From positions 496,001 through 560,000 of the forward strand of contig JASPKZ010007432.1 in NCBI GenBank assembly GCA_030220185.1: DNA of 64,000 nucleotides, given 5' to 3'. Positions 37,201 to 52,200 of the stretch are shown here, in pieces. The DNA is from Diploptera punctata. Taxonomy: Eukaryota > Arthropoda > Insecta > Blattodea > Blaberidae. The notes under the pieces are model-generated. The model was not told the DNA's origin. It saw only the letters and a list, made by a program, of their open reading frames with translations, and searched no databases. Numbering within the stretch: position 1 is the stretch's first letter; every line of letters starts with the position of its first letter. Position numbers and translations under genes: made by a program.

Positions 37201-40200
37201 AATTGTTAAATTATTAGATATTTATTAGAAAGTAACATTATGAAGTTTTATTTCAATAATGAGTAAATGAATAAGATTTTACATGTTATCTCATTTAGAG
37301 AAATTTAGGGAACTCAGAGTTTGGGCAAAAAATCCACATCCAAAAATACAAAGGCAAAATAATGAATTTTAAATTCCCAGGAAACAAGATTTGATTTAGA
37401 AGTACATCAGTCCATCAATAGAGGGAAGAGAAACAAAGGAATATCAATGTCAAATCAACAATCAAATGTCTTTAATTTAAGAAAGAAAAATTAATGCTCG
37501 AATCAACACTTGAACCCTTGATCTCTAATTCAATATATTAATATGATTCCAATTACACCATCTGAGCACCGATAAGAACATCAACATTTCTTTCTTCTTA
37601 TACAATTTTCATTCTCATTTAACCCAGTCACCTCAAAAGATGAGGTAGACTCGCCGGCAGTTAAATGGCCTTCAACTCAGAAGACGAGGTACACTCACTT
37701 AACTATGCTGTTATATATTTTACAATATTTTGTACATCCCTTGGGGTAATCTTTTGTTAACATTTATGAATAGTACACGAATGTGTTTTTGCCATCACCT
37801 TTATTGTGATCACAAGTACCATTATCTTTTGTTTTGTTTTGAATGTCTGAAAATAGACAATATAATTTACGGTACTTAAATCCAGTTTCTGGGGAAATGC
37901 ATTGAGCACTTAAAACTGATGCAAATGGGTTAAGAAAAAATCAAATGCCTGTTGACAATGAGAAAAGTTCCTGAAGAGGATACAAAATATGAGATGAGGT
38001 ATAAAAAGGTTTTTATACCTTTTGATGTTTTTATTATTAATTTAACACATCTCATTGAAGGATAAATTAAATTTGAAGAGAAAAATTTTTGCCCAGACCA
38101 GGACCCGAACCCAGGACCTTTGGTTTACCGTACCAATGCTCTTCCAACTGAGCTACCGGGACGAGTTCCAATCTAGCTCAGTTGAAAGAGCATTGGTACC
38201 AAAGGTCCCGGGTTCGGTCCCGGTCTGGGCAAAAATTGTTCTCTTCAAATTTAATTTATAAAAACCTTATTCATTTACTGATTGTTTAATTGTAAATTGT
38301 CTGATAAATGCTGAGAGACAACTTTTTCTATTATTATCAGCCTCAAAAGTACTGGTAGTAAATTCAGAGAGAACTAAAAAAATAAAATATAATAATATTA
38401 TCACCTGTACATTCAGTCTCATGCTTTGTTGGATCAATGACAACGCGCTGCAACTTGGATGGAAGTTTCTGTCCTTGAATATCTAATGAAGACTTCATAA
38501 TGACCAATTGAAGAAGAACCTCTCCAAATACTACCCAATCTTCTATATTCTTAACTTTGGCAACACAACCTTTAAGTATAATAAATGACATCTTAATATT
38601 AGTTGAAAAATAATTGTATCAGGCGTAAGTGAAAGAAATTAAGTCAGTGTTTACAACTTTTCATGAGAAAGAAAAATATGATGGGTGCTAATCACAGACA
38701 TTATATTAGCCCAGGTATACTGAAGTTTAATTTAATCTAGACTTAAGCTGGATTAACAGATGCATATCGTCGCTGTTACTCTGAAATCCTTTTATTCCAT
38801 GAACTAAATTTGAGATTTTGAGTCTTGTGAATTCAAATACTCTATTCTCAACTGTGTATGAAATCTTAATGAACAATATACATATATTGTTTCCTTTCAA
38901 AAAAAAAGTAATGCCTAAGCTCCACACAGCATAGACACTGTCATCCCTACTTTTTCCATGCCATGTCAGCAATTTTTTTTATTATAATCTAGTCAGCAAA
39001 ATAAACATTCTGTGTCAGTTGTGAACGTAATAGCATTAAGAATGTCACAAATGAAGTAACGAAACTCGAGTCTGCGTGGGAGTTAAGAAGTATGAGGTGA
39101 GTGAAGAAATAATTAAACAATATTCTGTGTCAGTATTTGAGCTACTCAGTTAATAGAGAAATGTTCTATAGTTTTTACAAGAACTCATCAATCTTATCCT
39201 AATTTATGTTTACAATGGCAATGCTTCATTTATTCTTCTTTGGCCTCGAATACTCTAATACCAAAAGGATAGAAGAAAACAAGAGGTCAGTCAAGGGAGA
39301 CTGGATAGGAAAGCAAAAAAGAGAGATGTGGTACTAGAAAAGGAAGAAATACCAGATCAGTCTATAACCCACCACAAACTGACCTTTAGTTCATATTGCA
39401 TAAACAGTATGTTAACATTTAATATAATAAATTTGGGAATTTTTAACATTATCAGGTTTTATTAATAAGAATAAAATGAATCGTGAATTCTTCTTACCTC
39501 ATACTTCTATGTTTTTTAAACACAGTATGTTAACAGTTGCACCACGAGAAGGTGGGGATTGGACGCTGGGTTATTGTCCAGATTAGTTCCTGTAAGCTTT
39601 CAATCTAGAAAGAATTAGAGGATCTCTTCCTTGTATAAAACAATAACTCTTTGCAGCCCAATGGCAATGCTTTTATGTGAGTTTATGTATCATCTGCCAG
39701 TGAAGCATGTTTGAGATTCAGGAATATCAATCCTATCTAAGATGATGATTGAAAATGAGGTTGATGCCGAGATGTTCCCTTTTCGAACGGACTGACGCAC
39801 GAATGTGATCTTGACTTCAGCTGCATATCTGTCCTGAATGCCCTTTGCACTCTTTCTGTGTTATTCAAAGCAAACAACATTAAAATCATGCTACAATTGT
39901 TATTTATTTAATGCAGGGCATTTGAAATACAGGTCATTCACCCAAATGAGAGACCTTAATAACATATTTGTAATAACTATAAATAACATAAACATTATAA
40001 CAATATAAGCAGAATAATATTAAGTAGTTAAGGTAGAATTTTTATCACTCACCTCATATTGTAATATTAAGTAGATTACAATCGTATCAGTCGAGATCTG
40101 AACGTTACATAGTGAAGTTGTTTATTGAAATTACGCTATTCTGAGGCCGTCAGACGTTTAATAATGATGATAATATTAATGAATCTGTTTTGGAATCGTC

Positions 40201-43200
40201 GGAATCTGACGAAAGCGGTCGTTCAACTGAGAGAAAGAAAGGGATCAGGCAACCAGAAAAATATTTGCACAACATAATCAAGGACAGAGACATGTCAACC
40301 ACGCCAAAACAGAAATTCTGGATCGAAAAACAGGAGAGGATTGTGGGTAAGCAATATTAAGTCAGTGTGAACCTAACATTGAAAATGCTGTACCTGTACA
40401 ATTTTATTTCATTATTAAGTTTAAATTCTGTTATGCCTACACTAGGGCCTAACTGCCATAATAATAAAATTCTATAAAAACAGATGAAGCATATACACAA
40501 GATACCTTTTATTATACCAAAAAAATAGGGAAAAAATATTCACCCTTTAAATGCGGATTGAAGTCTCAATCAAAATATACACAAGTATTTTATAGATAAA
40601 AAACTAGGGTAAAAATTATAATAAAATGACTATTTCATATCAATATATTTTTCAATCTATGAGGACACACTTACGAAATCTTATATAATATCAAAAACAA
40701 CTTTGTTAGTTTCAACCTAATGGGACACTCTTACGAAAACTTATATAACCCAAACACATTAGGATAAGTAGTTAAAAACATCTTATATAACATGACCATG
40801 AGAGAACTAGGAAGATTACAAAAGATTGGGCAAGAAAATAGGGCTTCCATTAGTTTTAGGGGATGGTGAAAGGTAGAGATGATAATATAAAAAGCAAGGT
40901 TTTTGAGTAGAAAAGGAGAACGGTGAGGGGGACCGAAGGGTTCGGTTCCCCCTGGGAAGAGGCAGCTCTACATGGGTAATATGAATCTTTTATCTTCTTA
41001 TAATTATCATTTTTTAAGCATAAATTTAATTGAAGGACCAAATGGTCCAGAGAACTTAGAATAATTATATTTGTTGAGAATGCATGATATTAAGAAGACC
41101 TAAGAGTCAAATAACTTAGAATAATGACCAAAGTTGATTCTTTTAAATGATTGTTTTCTCTCTCTGAATTTTATCAGTTTTAGTATTTTGACGCTCTTCA
41201 ATATGGTGATTTTAGCTGATTTTAATAAGTGTTTTATATGTTTTGGTTATAATATTGCTTTATGTTTTATTCTATTTAAATAAATTATGATTATATTGGT
41301 GTTAACATGTTTAAATGTGGAATTCATCCTCCAAAACCAAGGCCAACTGCTCGGGCCAAAGACCACTTAAACTATAGAGATCTTTTACGCTACGTTACGG
41401 CTGGGCTTACCTGTCCCCGCGTAACAAATTCCAATTTTAATTCAATTTTAGATGTCCATGCTGTTGCTTTCAGTCATTCTCACCCTTACGATGACAGGAA
41501 AATTCACTAAAGTTAAAATGTACTTTCCCCCGAAGAGGTAATTCCTTCAATGACTGCGATAGAAATTTTGCGGTAGTGAAAAGCAAAATCCGCCGTCACG
41601 ACCGCGTTTATACTCCAGAGGAATATGAGGGCTTCATAAGTAGTTGCTCTCAAACCAACAATTTTCTTTGAAGAAAATTCATCATACGGACATTATAAAT
41701 TTTCAACAATGGTGACCAATATTTTTCAAAAAGAAAGTGTTGTCCATACAGAGTATGGGTAAAGGTGTTCCAAAGGAACAAAAACATTATTTTACAATAA
41801 ATAAATTTTACGAATTTGAGCGTAATAGTGACAAGCCTGGAATCGTAATCGGCCGGAAATTCATTGATGCCATTTTCGGGGAAAGAGTTCAACTTGCTTG
41901 AACCAAAGCCTCCAGAAATACTGCAAATACCAGATGTGAAAACACACCCTGCCTACATCACAAAAAAATTGATGATGTAAAGAAACTTTATCATTACATT
42001 CTTGATATCCATCGACATTTTTATGATGATTTATTCAAATGGCCTACAACTACAGCTGAGTAGAGAACGCTGAAGATGTTCAATGACGAAATTTTTCGGG
42101 TGTACATTTTTTATAGTCACTTCCAAGTAATAAAATGTAATAAAATGTATACAATATTATTCCATGTATGTAGTTATTTCGCAATAATAAACTTTTTCAA
42201 TGAAATGTGTTAAATTTAATAAACGTTTCTTCGTTCATTTCGAAAAGGGATCATCTCCGGAAAATTGTAATTAGTTTTCCACAAAAACCAACAAGAAGAA
42301 AGTTTGTAAATCGGTTGGTAAACGTAAATGGGCATGAAAATTATTCAGTAGAAATTTCAGATTCATATTCTTATCCTGGAGAAATTGAATCAGTTTTTTG
42401 CCTCTCCTGTAAAATTTGATCAGCTGTAGATGATCCCTTTTTGAAATGACTCATTCAATTATATACCAAGAGGACGAAGATCTCTGGGCCGTCCTATGAA
42501 ACGCTGGAGGGAAAATTTTCTATAGGATCGTAACAGGCCTTGGCCTAATACTTGGAAGGAAGAAGATGAAGATAACTTCATAAAGGATTTCTTAGAAAAA
42601 TAAATTCGCCTTTTTTTTTAGATTAGCTTGTCTATCAAATTGTATCTATTTTCAAATCTCTTCATTTTTAATAATAATGTCGCAAAATTCAATACATATA
42701 AAGGCCCAACAAAGTTATTTCTGATTTAAGCTATAGTACAGTACCTCAACAGTAAATTTCAGATATATATACACACATATATATATAATTTTTTTTTTTT
42801 TTCAATTGACAATACCCTTACATTATGGAAAGGTAGTTAGTACATGGGAAATTTCAAAAAAATATTTCACAAATACAACATTACTTTGGCACCAATAAAT
42901 AAATTTAGTCTGGAAAAACTTTTAAATACCAATAAAAAATCAACATCCCAGACAGTAAGAAATCTGGAATTTATCAAATCAATTGTAATGATTCTAGCAA
43001 AGTATACATAGGAAAAACAAAAAGGAATTTAGAAACACGCACTAAAGAACATTTTAGAAATATTAAAAATTGTGAAATTGAAAAATCAGCAATTGCTGCA
43101 CATAGTTTACTACAACATCATAAAATTGAAAAAGAAGCGAAACTTTTAAAACAGTTGGATAAACCGTTGGAATTGACAATTTGGGAAATGATATTCATTC

Positions 43201-46200
43201 AGAAGAATAAATATCGATCTATGAATTTCGATATTCCGATGGATAAAAATTTAATTACAAAGTTTATAATCCCAACGAAAGATGGCAGCACAAGAGGTGA
43301 TGTCACTAAAGAAATCAACAATCACGGAATTTCATCAATGGATGCCATGACTGATGAAGGACATGATATTGTCTGAAACCGTCGGTATCAAAGAAGTTTG
43401 AAAATGTATGAGATGAGTCGATTAAAATATGTTCTCCATTCATTATTAATGATATAACCTCATAATGTTTACTTCCCGATATTAATTTAAATATAGTTAG
43501 TCTACTATTCACTCAGTATCTAAAAGGTAAAGTGGTCCCACTACAGGCCTTAGGAGCTCCTTGGGATATTAGGAGGTTAAGGCTCCCACTTTTTCTAGAC
43601 TATCGGTACTTGATGTAAGCTGGGTATTTATCTCTGCCTGACGGCCCATAACATGCATCTGGTACTCATTTCAGTTAGAGGCTGAGTCAACCCCGGTGTC
43701 ACAGCGCCGTCTGAAGGTTTGGTTCAGTTTAAAAATCCTGACCCACCGGGACTCAAATCCTTGATCTTCCGGCTTGTAGCATGTTGATCTTTCAAATCCA
43801 TACCTCCGATGAAGCTATTATAGTCATATATCATCAACTGGTTTCACTTGGAAACCAGAGGAGAGACAGATTGAAATTTAGGGTTGATGAAGGTCTTTTA
43901 GCACAACAGGTCTCATGTGTAGAAAGACAATTTTTGAAGACACACGACCTAAAATAATGTTTCCAAAGTGTTAGAAAGACACATTTGGAGAAGACTGCCC
44001 CCCTGCAAGAAAGAAGATCAACCCATGAAAGCAATGTGTTTGTAATAAACATGAACAAAGTAAACACAAGGGGGAAAAAATACACTTATTGGTGCCAAAG
44101 TGTCAAACTACTGGTTTATGCTTTGAAGATTTATCGCACCAATTTCTGAAGTTCATTCTGGTTTTTTTTTTGAAGACCCTTCTCTTTGTGTAAATATTTC
44201 ATTGTGTTGTTAGGTAGAGCTGGAATCCTTCAAAGAATTCCTAGTGCAATTCACTGTGCTATTTATGTGTGAAACTTACAAATAGGAGCTATCTCAATTG
44301 TGGCACAACAATCATAAATAAGTTACACATGCAGAGATGTTACGTGAGAACCGTAATAAATTAAATTAATTAAATATTATATTCAGGGTTCACTATAAAC
44401 GAATTGCAAAAACATTTAAATTACTCAAGATATTTCCATTTAAATGCATTATTGGAATACTGCACTGAACGGCTGGATTTAAATTCCCGTGAACACTCCT
44501 CCCACAACAGGGTATCACCGGCCATTTAACTCCACCTGCTCTGAAGGGTTAAAAAACTATGTAACATATGAAATTATACATTTACCTTGTTTGCTAATGC
44601 TTAAATTTTTAATTCCTCTGAAGACACCACTGTACTTATAATCTTGCTGTTCTAGCTGTGCATAGATAACATCTTCAGACACTTCAATGTCTTTTGACGG
44701 CATTGCTATCTGTTCAACAAACAGGGCTGATGATGAATCAGACACCTTAGCTCTTCCAGTAACAAGCAACATCCCTTCATGAGTGATTTCAAATTTCCCA
44801 CTTCCATGTTGAAATAGCGCATACACAACATAAGATTCTGCAAAGATAATATATTCTTTGTTGAAGTTTACATTTAAAGAAAGAATACCACATTTATCAT
44901 TTCCAATAACATCTGCAGTCTGGAATCATAAGAGGGCTGGCTATTTATATATTTATTTTAAATTTTTGCATACTTTTATCAATAAGAAGAAATAATCAAA
45001 TACTAATTGAGGGGTTACGTAGAATTAACAAAGTTAAGTGACTTCAAGTTGTTAATTTACAAATAACATTTTCCTATATATCTAATATTCAGAAATAGCT
45101 GAATGCAGACCTCAGTTGGGCAGCTACAGCATCCACCTAACTGAGGGCTGCAGTCAGCTATTTCTGAGTGTTAGATAGATAGAAAAATGTGATTTATGGA
45201 ATAGCAACTTAATGTCACTTAGGTTATTAGTCCACATAACCCCTCAATTGTAACAGGAGCATACTTTTCAAACCTTAATTTGCTGAAATCATGAGTACTA
45301 ACTAATATAACTAAATTTAAATAATACAAAACTTTAATAAAGCCTATTGTGTCATATTCAGCAAAATCATGGACACTAAGCAAAGAAGATGAAAATAATT
45401 TGAGAATCTCTGAGAGAAGGATAATATTGTTTAAATATATGGTCTTATATAAATGAATCTGTCCTAGGAGTTTGAGATCAAATTCTGAAATATCAAGTTC
45501 TAGAAAGGGGAGGATTTGACAAGATATGTTAAATCTTTAAGAATTAGTAGGTTAGGTAATTTTTAAATTAATATTGGGAAGTAAACATTATGAGGTTATA
45601 TCATTAATAGTGAGTGGAGAACATATTTTAATTGACTCACCTCATACATTTTCAAACGTTTTTGATACCGATGGTTTCAGACAAAATCATGTCCTCCTTC
45701 AGTCATGGCTTCCACTGATGAAATCCCATGATTGTTGATTTCTTTAGTGACATCACTTCTTGTGCTGCCATCTTTCGTTGGGATTATAAACTTTGTAATT
45801 AAATTTTTATCCACCGGAATATCGAAATTCATAGATCGATATTTATTCTTCTGAATGAATATCATTTCCCAAATTGTCAATTCCAACGGTTTATCCAATT
45901 GTTTCAAAAGTTTTGCTTCTTTTTCAATTATGATGTTCTAGTAAACTATGTGCAGCAATTGCTGATTTTTCAATTTCACAATTTTTAATATTTCTAAAAT
46001 GTTCTTTAGTGCCTGTTTCCAAATTCCTTTTTGTTTTTCCTATGTATACTTTGCTACAATCATTACAATTAATTTGTCTATTTAACTCATGCCCCAAATG
46101 GGAGTAAATGACCAATCACGTTTCAATGATTTCTGTTTTACAACCAATCAGAGTCGTGTTTCACGAAATATTTATCAGTGTTATAATTACCATATTAAAG

Positions 46201-49200
46201 AAAGCTCCTCCTTTTTAATATTCTGAAATAGTCCAGACCAAAAATAATATAATTAAAATAACCTCAAAATATAACTTCCTAAAATTAAATATGAATCTAT
46301 CACCTTGAAATGTTTTGGAAATCTTCATCCCCATTTGCAACTAAATAAAAAAGTCTTTTTATTTCTTTGGTGTTATTTGAATGTTGATTTTTTCCATTAT
46401 TATATGTATTGTTATGGTTGATCTTCCATTTAAAGAAGCTTATACAGTAAGAATTATGAAAAAAATTTTGAATTTTTTTATCAGCTCAAACTACAGAGTA
46501 TACATTTCTGCACTCAAAATTTCAGTTAAAAATTCCATTCATTAGTGATGATACTTTGTTTCTTGTAAGCATCAACACACATTTGTTTATGTAAGACAAT
46601 GGCAAAACCAATCCTGTGGTATGAAAGTGGGGTTATGCCTTCATATTTCTTCCTTAATGTCAATGTCACATTAATGTATTTGTCATATTAAAGTTAATAT
46701 ATTTTGATCATATTGCATAACCTTCAGTTATAAAATTATCAATTATAGTACAAAACTCCATTTAATAATTAAAGCATTTTAACAAAGATAGTCACAAACC
46801 ATACTTATGCACAAATCAACATTTTACATAGATTCAATTTTCAGCCATACATTGTGTCAAAAAGCATTACTTATTTTTTTAAATCTGTTATTTTATGATT
46901 TATTGTAAATTCTTAAGATGTGTTTCCCTGCAGGATTATGAATGTTTAAATAATATTTCTAGAGAATGATAAAATAAATATATCAAAAAACATTTGTAAC
47001 TCCTTAGACAAAAAGAATAATATTTTGACTAATATAGTTTATCACATATTGGTTCTATAAATTCATATGGCTGTTTTTGATATCAATAGGTTTTCTTCTT
47101 TCTATGCAGTCAATAAGGTGGTATTGTTAACATTTTTGGTCGCATAGCTTGCAGAGGCACTGGTTCGATGCGAGGTGGAACCCTTTTATGGTACATACTT
47201 TGTAGTGGAATCCATGTGTGGCGGTCCTCGTGAACATGTGTCTTAGGGAGAAGTTTGGTTCCTTCCATTCTTCGGTGTTCATCGCTGGGGTCAGGAAGAA
47301 CCCGCAGTCTATATCCTTCTATATCCTCTGCTTTTTCTTCTCTCTCTCTTATGTGTGCTTCATAGGCCGGGGTGTGTGGCAGGTTATATTTTAACGCTAT
47401 TTCTCTGATGAAGAAGTCAGTCTTGGTTAGATGGTATATGAGTCGGGAGCTTGTTGACCTTGAAACCCTAAGTACTCTCCGGAGGTAGGCAATTTTGACC
47501 ATTTCCAGTCTTTTCAGATTTGCTATCGTTAACCGAGTCCAGAATGTGGTGACTGCATAGCATGCTATTGGTGATATCTTAATATGAAATAGTCTTATAG
47601 CTGTTTCGATTGAGAGCTTTTCGACATTTCGAATGTCAAATGTGGCCTTTATTGCTGAGTTGCATCTTTCCTGGATGTGCTTGATGAATGATTTTCCTGT
47701 GACTTGCAACGTTAGACCAACATACTTGTAGCAATTGACTAATTCTAGTTGGGCATTTCCATACTTGAATTTGTCATCCCTGTTTACATTTCCTCCTCGT
47801 CTAAATTTCATTATCTTAGTTTTGCTTGTGTTAACTTCTAGTTCGTTCCTGTGCACCCAGTTGTGTAGTTTATCCAGGCTAGTCTGAAGAGCTACTTTAT
47901 TTCTGGATAGGATGATTATATCATCTGCATAGAGGAGGACCGTGGCTTCTGGTGATGCTACTTCTTGGACTACGTCGTGGGTTAGCAAGTTGAAGAGGAA
48001 TGATATCAATGGATAAAGCTAGATTCATGCAAATCATAGTAAGATAGATACCTTTCTTTTCAATATGTAGCTCGTTAAAGAACTTCACATCCTCAAATTC
48101 AATAGGCAGATTATTAATAGGGATACCCTTTAATCCAGCTAAGATCTCCCATATCAATTTCTGCAAAAAAATGAAATTTCATAGTTATTATATAAATCAC
48201 AATAATAATTTTGTACCTGATGTAAATGATTCTAAAGAGGGAAACAGAATTCTACTAGCAAAGTTTCACAGATTGTTTAGGGATGTCAGGTGAATACGAG
48301 GGTCATACTGAAAGTCGTGAGCAACCCATTGTTAAAATTCAAATTTCAACAATGTAACAAAAACAACTGCAGGATCGTAATCTACAGACTTTATACCACA
48401 ACATTGCCGTTTTGTCATAGCTTCTATCATGTGACCACACGCAGTGTTTCCAAAATGGCAGACATCAATGTTTCGTTTCGACAGCGTGCTGTCATTGAAT
48501 TCCTTGTTAAAGAGGAACAATCTGCTGTTGATATTCACCAAAGCCTTCAATGTGCTTACGGAGATGCCTTCATGGATGCCAGCAGTGTTAGAAGATGGGT
48601 GAAACATTTTAAAGATGGGAACACGAGTATCAAAGATAAGCCTCGTAGCAGTCACCCACGCTTTGCCTCCACGGATTGCAACAAGGAAAGAGTTGATGCA
48701 CTCATTAGAGACGACAGGCGTATTGCAGTGAATGAAATCGCTACAAAACTTGCAGTAGGACACAGTGCAGTGCAAGAAATGATTCACAGCTTAGGTTACC
48801 GAAAAGTTAATGCCCGTTGGGTTCCACGTTTATTGAGTGAAGACCACAAACTTCAGAGAAGAACCATCACCCATAACCTTCTTCAGAGATTTCGAAATGA
48901 AGGTGATGATTTTTTGACGAGTATTGTGACAGGGGATGAAAGCTGGTTTCATCGCTACGAGCCTGAAACAAAATGCCAGAGTATGGAATGGCACCACTTG
49001 AATTCGCCATCAAAGAAAAAAGTGAAGACAGTGCAATCTGTTGGGTAAGTTATGGGCAGCGTCTTCTGGGATGCGCAAGGTTGCATTCTGGTTGAATTTC
49101 TTGAACCTGGACAAACCATAAATGCTGCCCGCTATATCCAAACACTTGTGAAGCTCCGTCGTGCATTGCACGACAAATGCCCTGGAAGGAAGATCATTCT

Positions 49201-52200
49201 GCAACATGATAACGTGCGCCCTCACACTGCTCGTGCCACTGTGGAGAAGATCAGGACATTTGGGTGGGAAACTCTTCCACATCCTCCCTATAGTCCCGAT
49301 TTGGCACCCTCCGACTACCATCTTTTCAGTTCTGTGAAGGAGCAGATGAGAGGCCAACACTATGAGATGCTGGAGGATATTCGGAAAGCAGTGCGTCAGT
49401 GTCTTTGAGCAGCTGGAACGGACTTCTATCATAAGGGAATTTTCAAGCTTGTAGAAAGCTGGACAAAATGTGTGCAAAGAAATGGAGATTAACATGGTGT
49501 ACTTGGTTTCTCTAAAATAAATATTATGATTGTTTAAAAAAATGTTGCTCATGACTTTCAGTATGACCCTCGTATTTTGATATAAAAATCCCATGGTCTG
49601 TGTGGTAACTTATCACATAATAATGTGTTGTTGATGTGTTAGACGTGTATGGCAGCATTTACTTTGGACCATGAATGGATGGAATCTGATAGATTACAAA
49701 GAAAAACTTAAAAATTAATCAACTAATCATCACTTGAAGTGGGCACTGTAATAAAAATCATAAACTATCAAAATCCATTAATATATTTATTAATTTGAAA
49801 GCCTCATAATGTTATATCCCATAATTAATACCAAAATCCACTTAATCAAAATCCATCTTAATAATAGGTGATAGATAGATTAGGATGACAATACAGTCAT
49901 AGAAAACTTTTGAAATATCTATCTAAACCTTTGGAATCAACAGTTTAGGAAAAGATATACATTAAAAAAAACCATATTAGAACCATGAACTTCGAGGTTC
50001 CAGACAAACCAAGTTTGATTACAAAGTTCTTCAAAAGTACACCAGAGGGCAGTTTAGAAAATTACTGGCATAATAAAAAAATGACAGTCGTAAAAAACAC
50101 CCGAAGATGGGAATGATGTATTTCCCGATACTGCAGTTATGTGTTAAAGAAACGTAAATGTATGAGGTAAGAGGAATTCACGATTCATTTGATTCTTATT
50201 AAGAAAACCTCATAATGTAAAAATTCCCCAATATTAAGAAAAATATAATTTGTCCTTCATTGAGAAATGTTAAATTTATAATAAAAACATAGTAAAAAAA
50301 CTAATGAGAAGCAAGAAGGAAAATGGTTTAATGTCTACCTTGAAAGCATTAGACTATTATTAGTATTTTTTTTCTCTGTCTATCTTCAGGTTTTTACAGC
50401 TGCTGCCGTCTTCCCGTACCAAACCTCCAAAGCCTACAATCTTGGGCATCTTCAATGCTTAGCCCTCTTGCTTGTATTAACATCTTCATGTTTTTTTTTC
50501 CATGTTAACTTCAGTCTCCCTCTCTTCCTCCTTCTAGTCGGATGCCATTGATATAGTTGCTTTGGTCATCACTCATCTTCCATTCTTAAAACATGTCCTA
50601 ATCACTTTAATTCCTTCTCCTCAATTCTTTCAATTATGCTTTCTTCTGCTTCCATTATATTTCTAATTTCCTTATTTGTGACATGTTCTAATTTTGACTT
50701 TCTGGCACTTCTATGTAAATAATCCATTTCTAGAGCTATTAGTCTATTCTTGTAATATGTATTGATTGTCCATAGCTCACTTCCATACATTGCAACAGAT
50801 TCCACCAATGTTTTACCAATATATTTTTTTGTGTCTTTCCAAATATGCTTATCCCACCATATGGAATTTAACGATGATATTATTTTGCTACTCAATTCAA
50901 TTCTATGTTTTATATTCTCTTTGCCTATACCTTCAATGTTATCCATAATTATTCCCAAATATTTAGTTTGTTTCACTGCTTTATTTGGATTCCTTCCTCC
51001 AATATTAAACTTTCACTTTCATTGCTATTTATTGCCAGATATTCTGTTTTTTTGTAAATTTACTGTGAGACACCATGATTCATATGTGTTTTTCAACCTT
51101 TTTTATCATGAATTCCATATCTAATTTGTCTTGCGCTAAAACCAGTTGACCATCAGCAAATTATAATGTCAGCAAAAATCTGTTGCCTATTGGGATACTC
51201 ATACCTTTGCAGCTTTGTTTCCATTTCATTAATATAAATTCTACATAAATATTAAATAAAATTGGTGATAGACTGCACCCTTGTTTCAACCCCTTTGTGG
51301 TTTTTATAGGATTAGATATTATATTTACAATTTTAACATAAGCGGAGTTATCTTTATAAATTTGTTTAATAATTTCTATTAGGTTTCTATCAATATTGTA
51401 TTTCTCTAATCTTCCCATAATTTGTTCCTCGGAATTGAGTCATAAGCTTTCTTTAAATGTATCATTGTCAAATGGGTTCTTCTCCAACTGAAGTCCGTTT
51501 TTCAATTAACTGTTGGATTGCAAATATATTGTCAACACATGACCTTCCTGGTCTGAATCCATTTTGATCTTCTCCTATTTTGTCTTTAATATCTTTTTGT
51601 AACTTTGTTTTTAATAACTTCGTAAATATTCTATATAATATGTTATTTATACTTAGTCCTCTGTATTTTTTTACGTCTCTTCTATCACCCTCCTTGTATA
51701 TTGGTACAATATAGCTTATTTTCCATTCATCATGAATCTTCTGTATTGCAATGCACTTATTAAACAAGTCCCTCTATCTACCTATTAAAACCGGATATTT
51801 ATCCCCATATAATAATAATAAGGGATTTTGTTTTGTTTATTTAATATTTAAATATAATTATATTTATTTATATGAAGAATGGACATAAGATTGAATTTTT
51901 TATATACTTATAAAAAAATTTGAATTCTCTAAATAAACTGGTCAATATAAACTATTAATACAGTTAGATGTTTTCTAACTGATTTAATATATGTAAAAAT
52001 ACTTTAAATATTCAAATTGATATTTTTTATAAACAAATAAAAGGGATTGGACGAATTGGATGGGAGTCAGCTAGTAGTACTCCTTCCTTTTCAGTTGGAC
52101 CAATCAGAACTTCCAGGTTATAACAGAATAACAAGATGGCTACAATACAGGAGATCAGACATGTTAAACAACGGCTCCACAAGAAATGAGAGAATAGTGG

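Noticed and set aside
7591..38229. tRNA-like sequences as functional tRNA genes
   Set aside because: C instead of T at position 33, acceptor mismatches, no match between anticodon and body type, repeated mobile flanks and truncated copies point to tRNA-derived repeats.
41307..41510. 67-codon open frame starting MFKCGIHPPKPRP
   Set aside because: Not recognised as a gene; lies at the edge of a transposase-like relic and has no splice or homology support.
48332..48787. Minus-strand open frame over the mariner
   Set aside because: Shadow of the transposase on the other strand.
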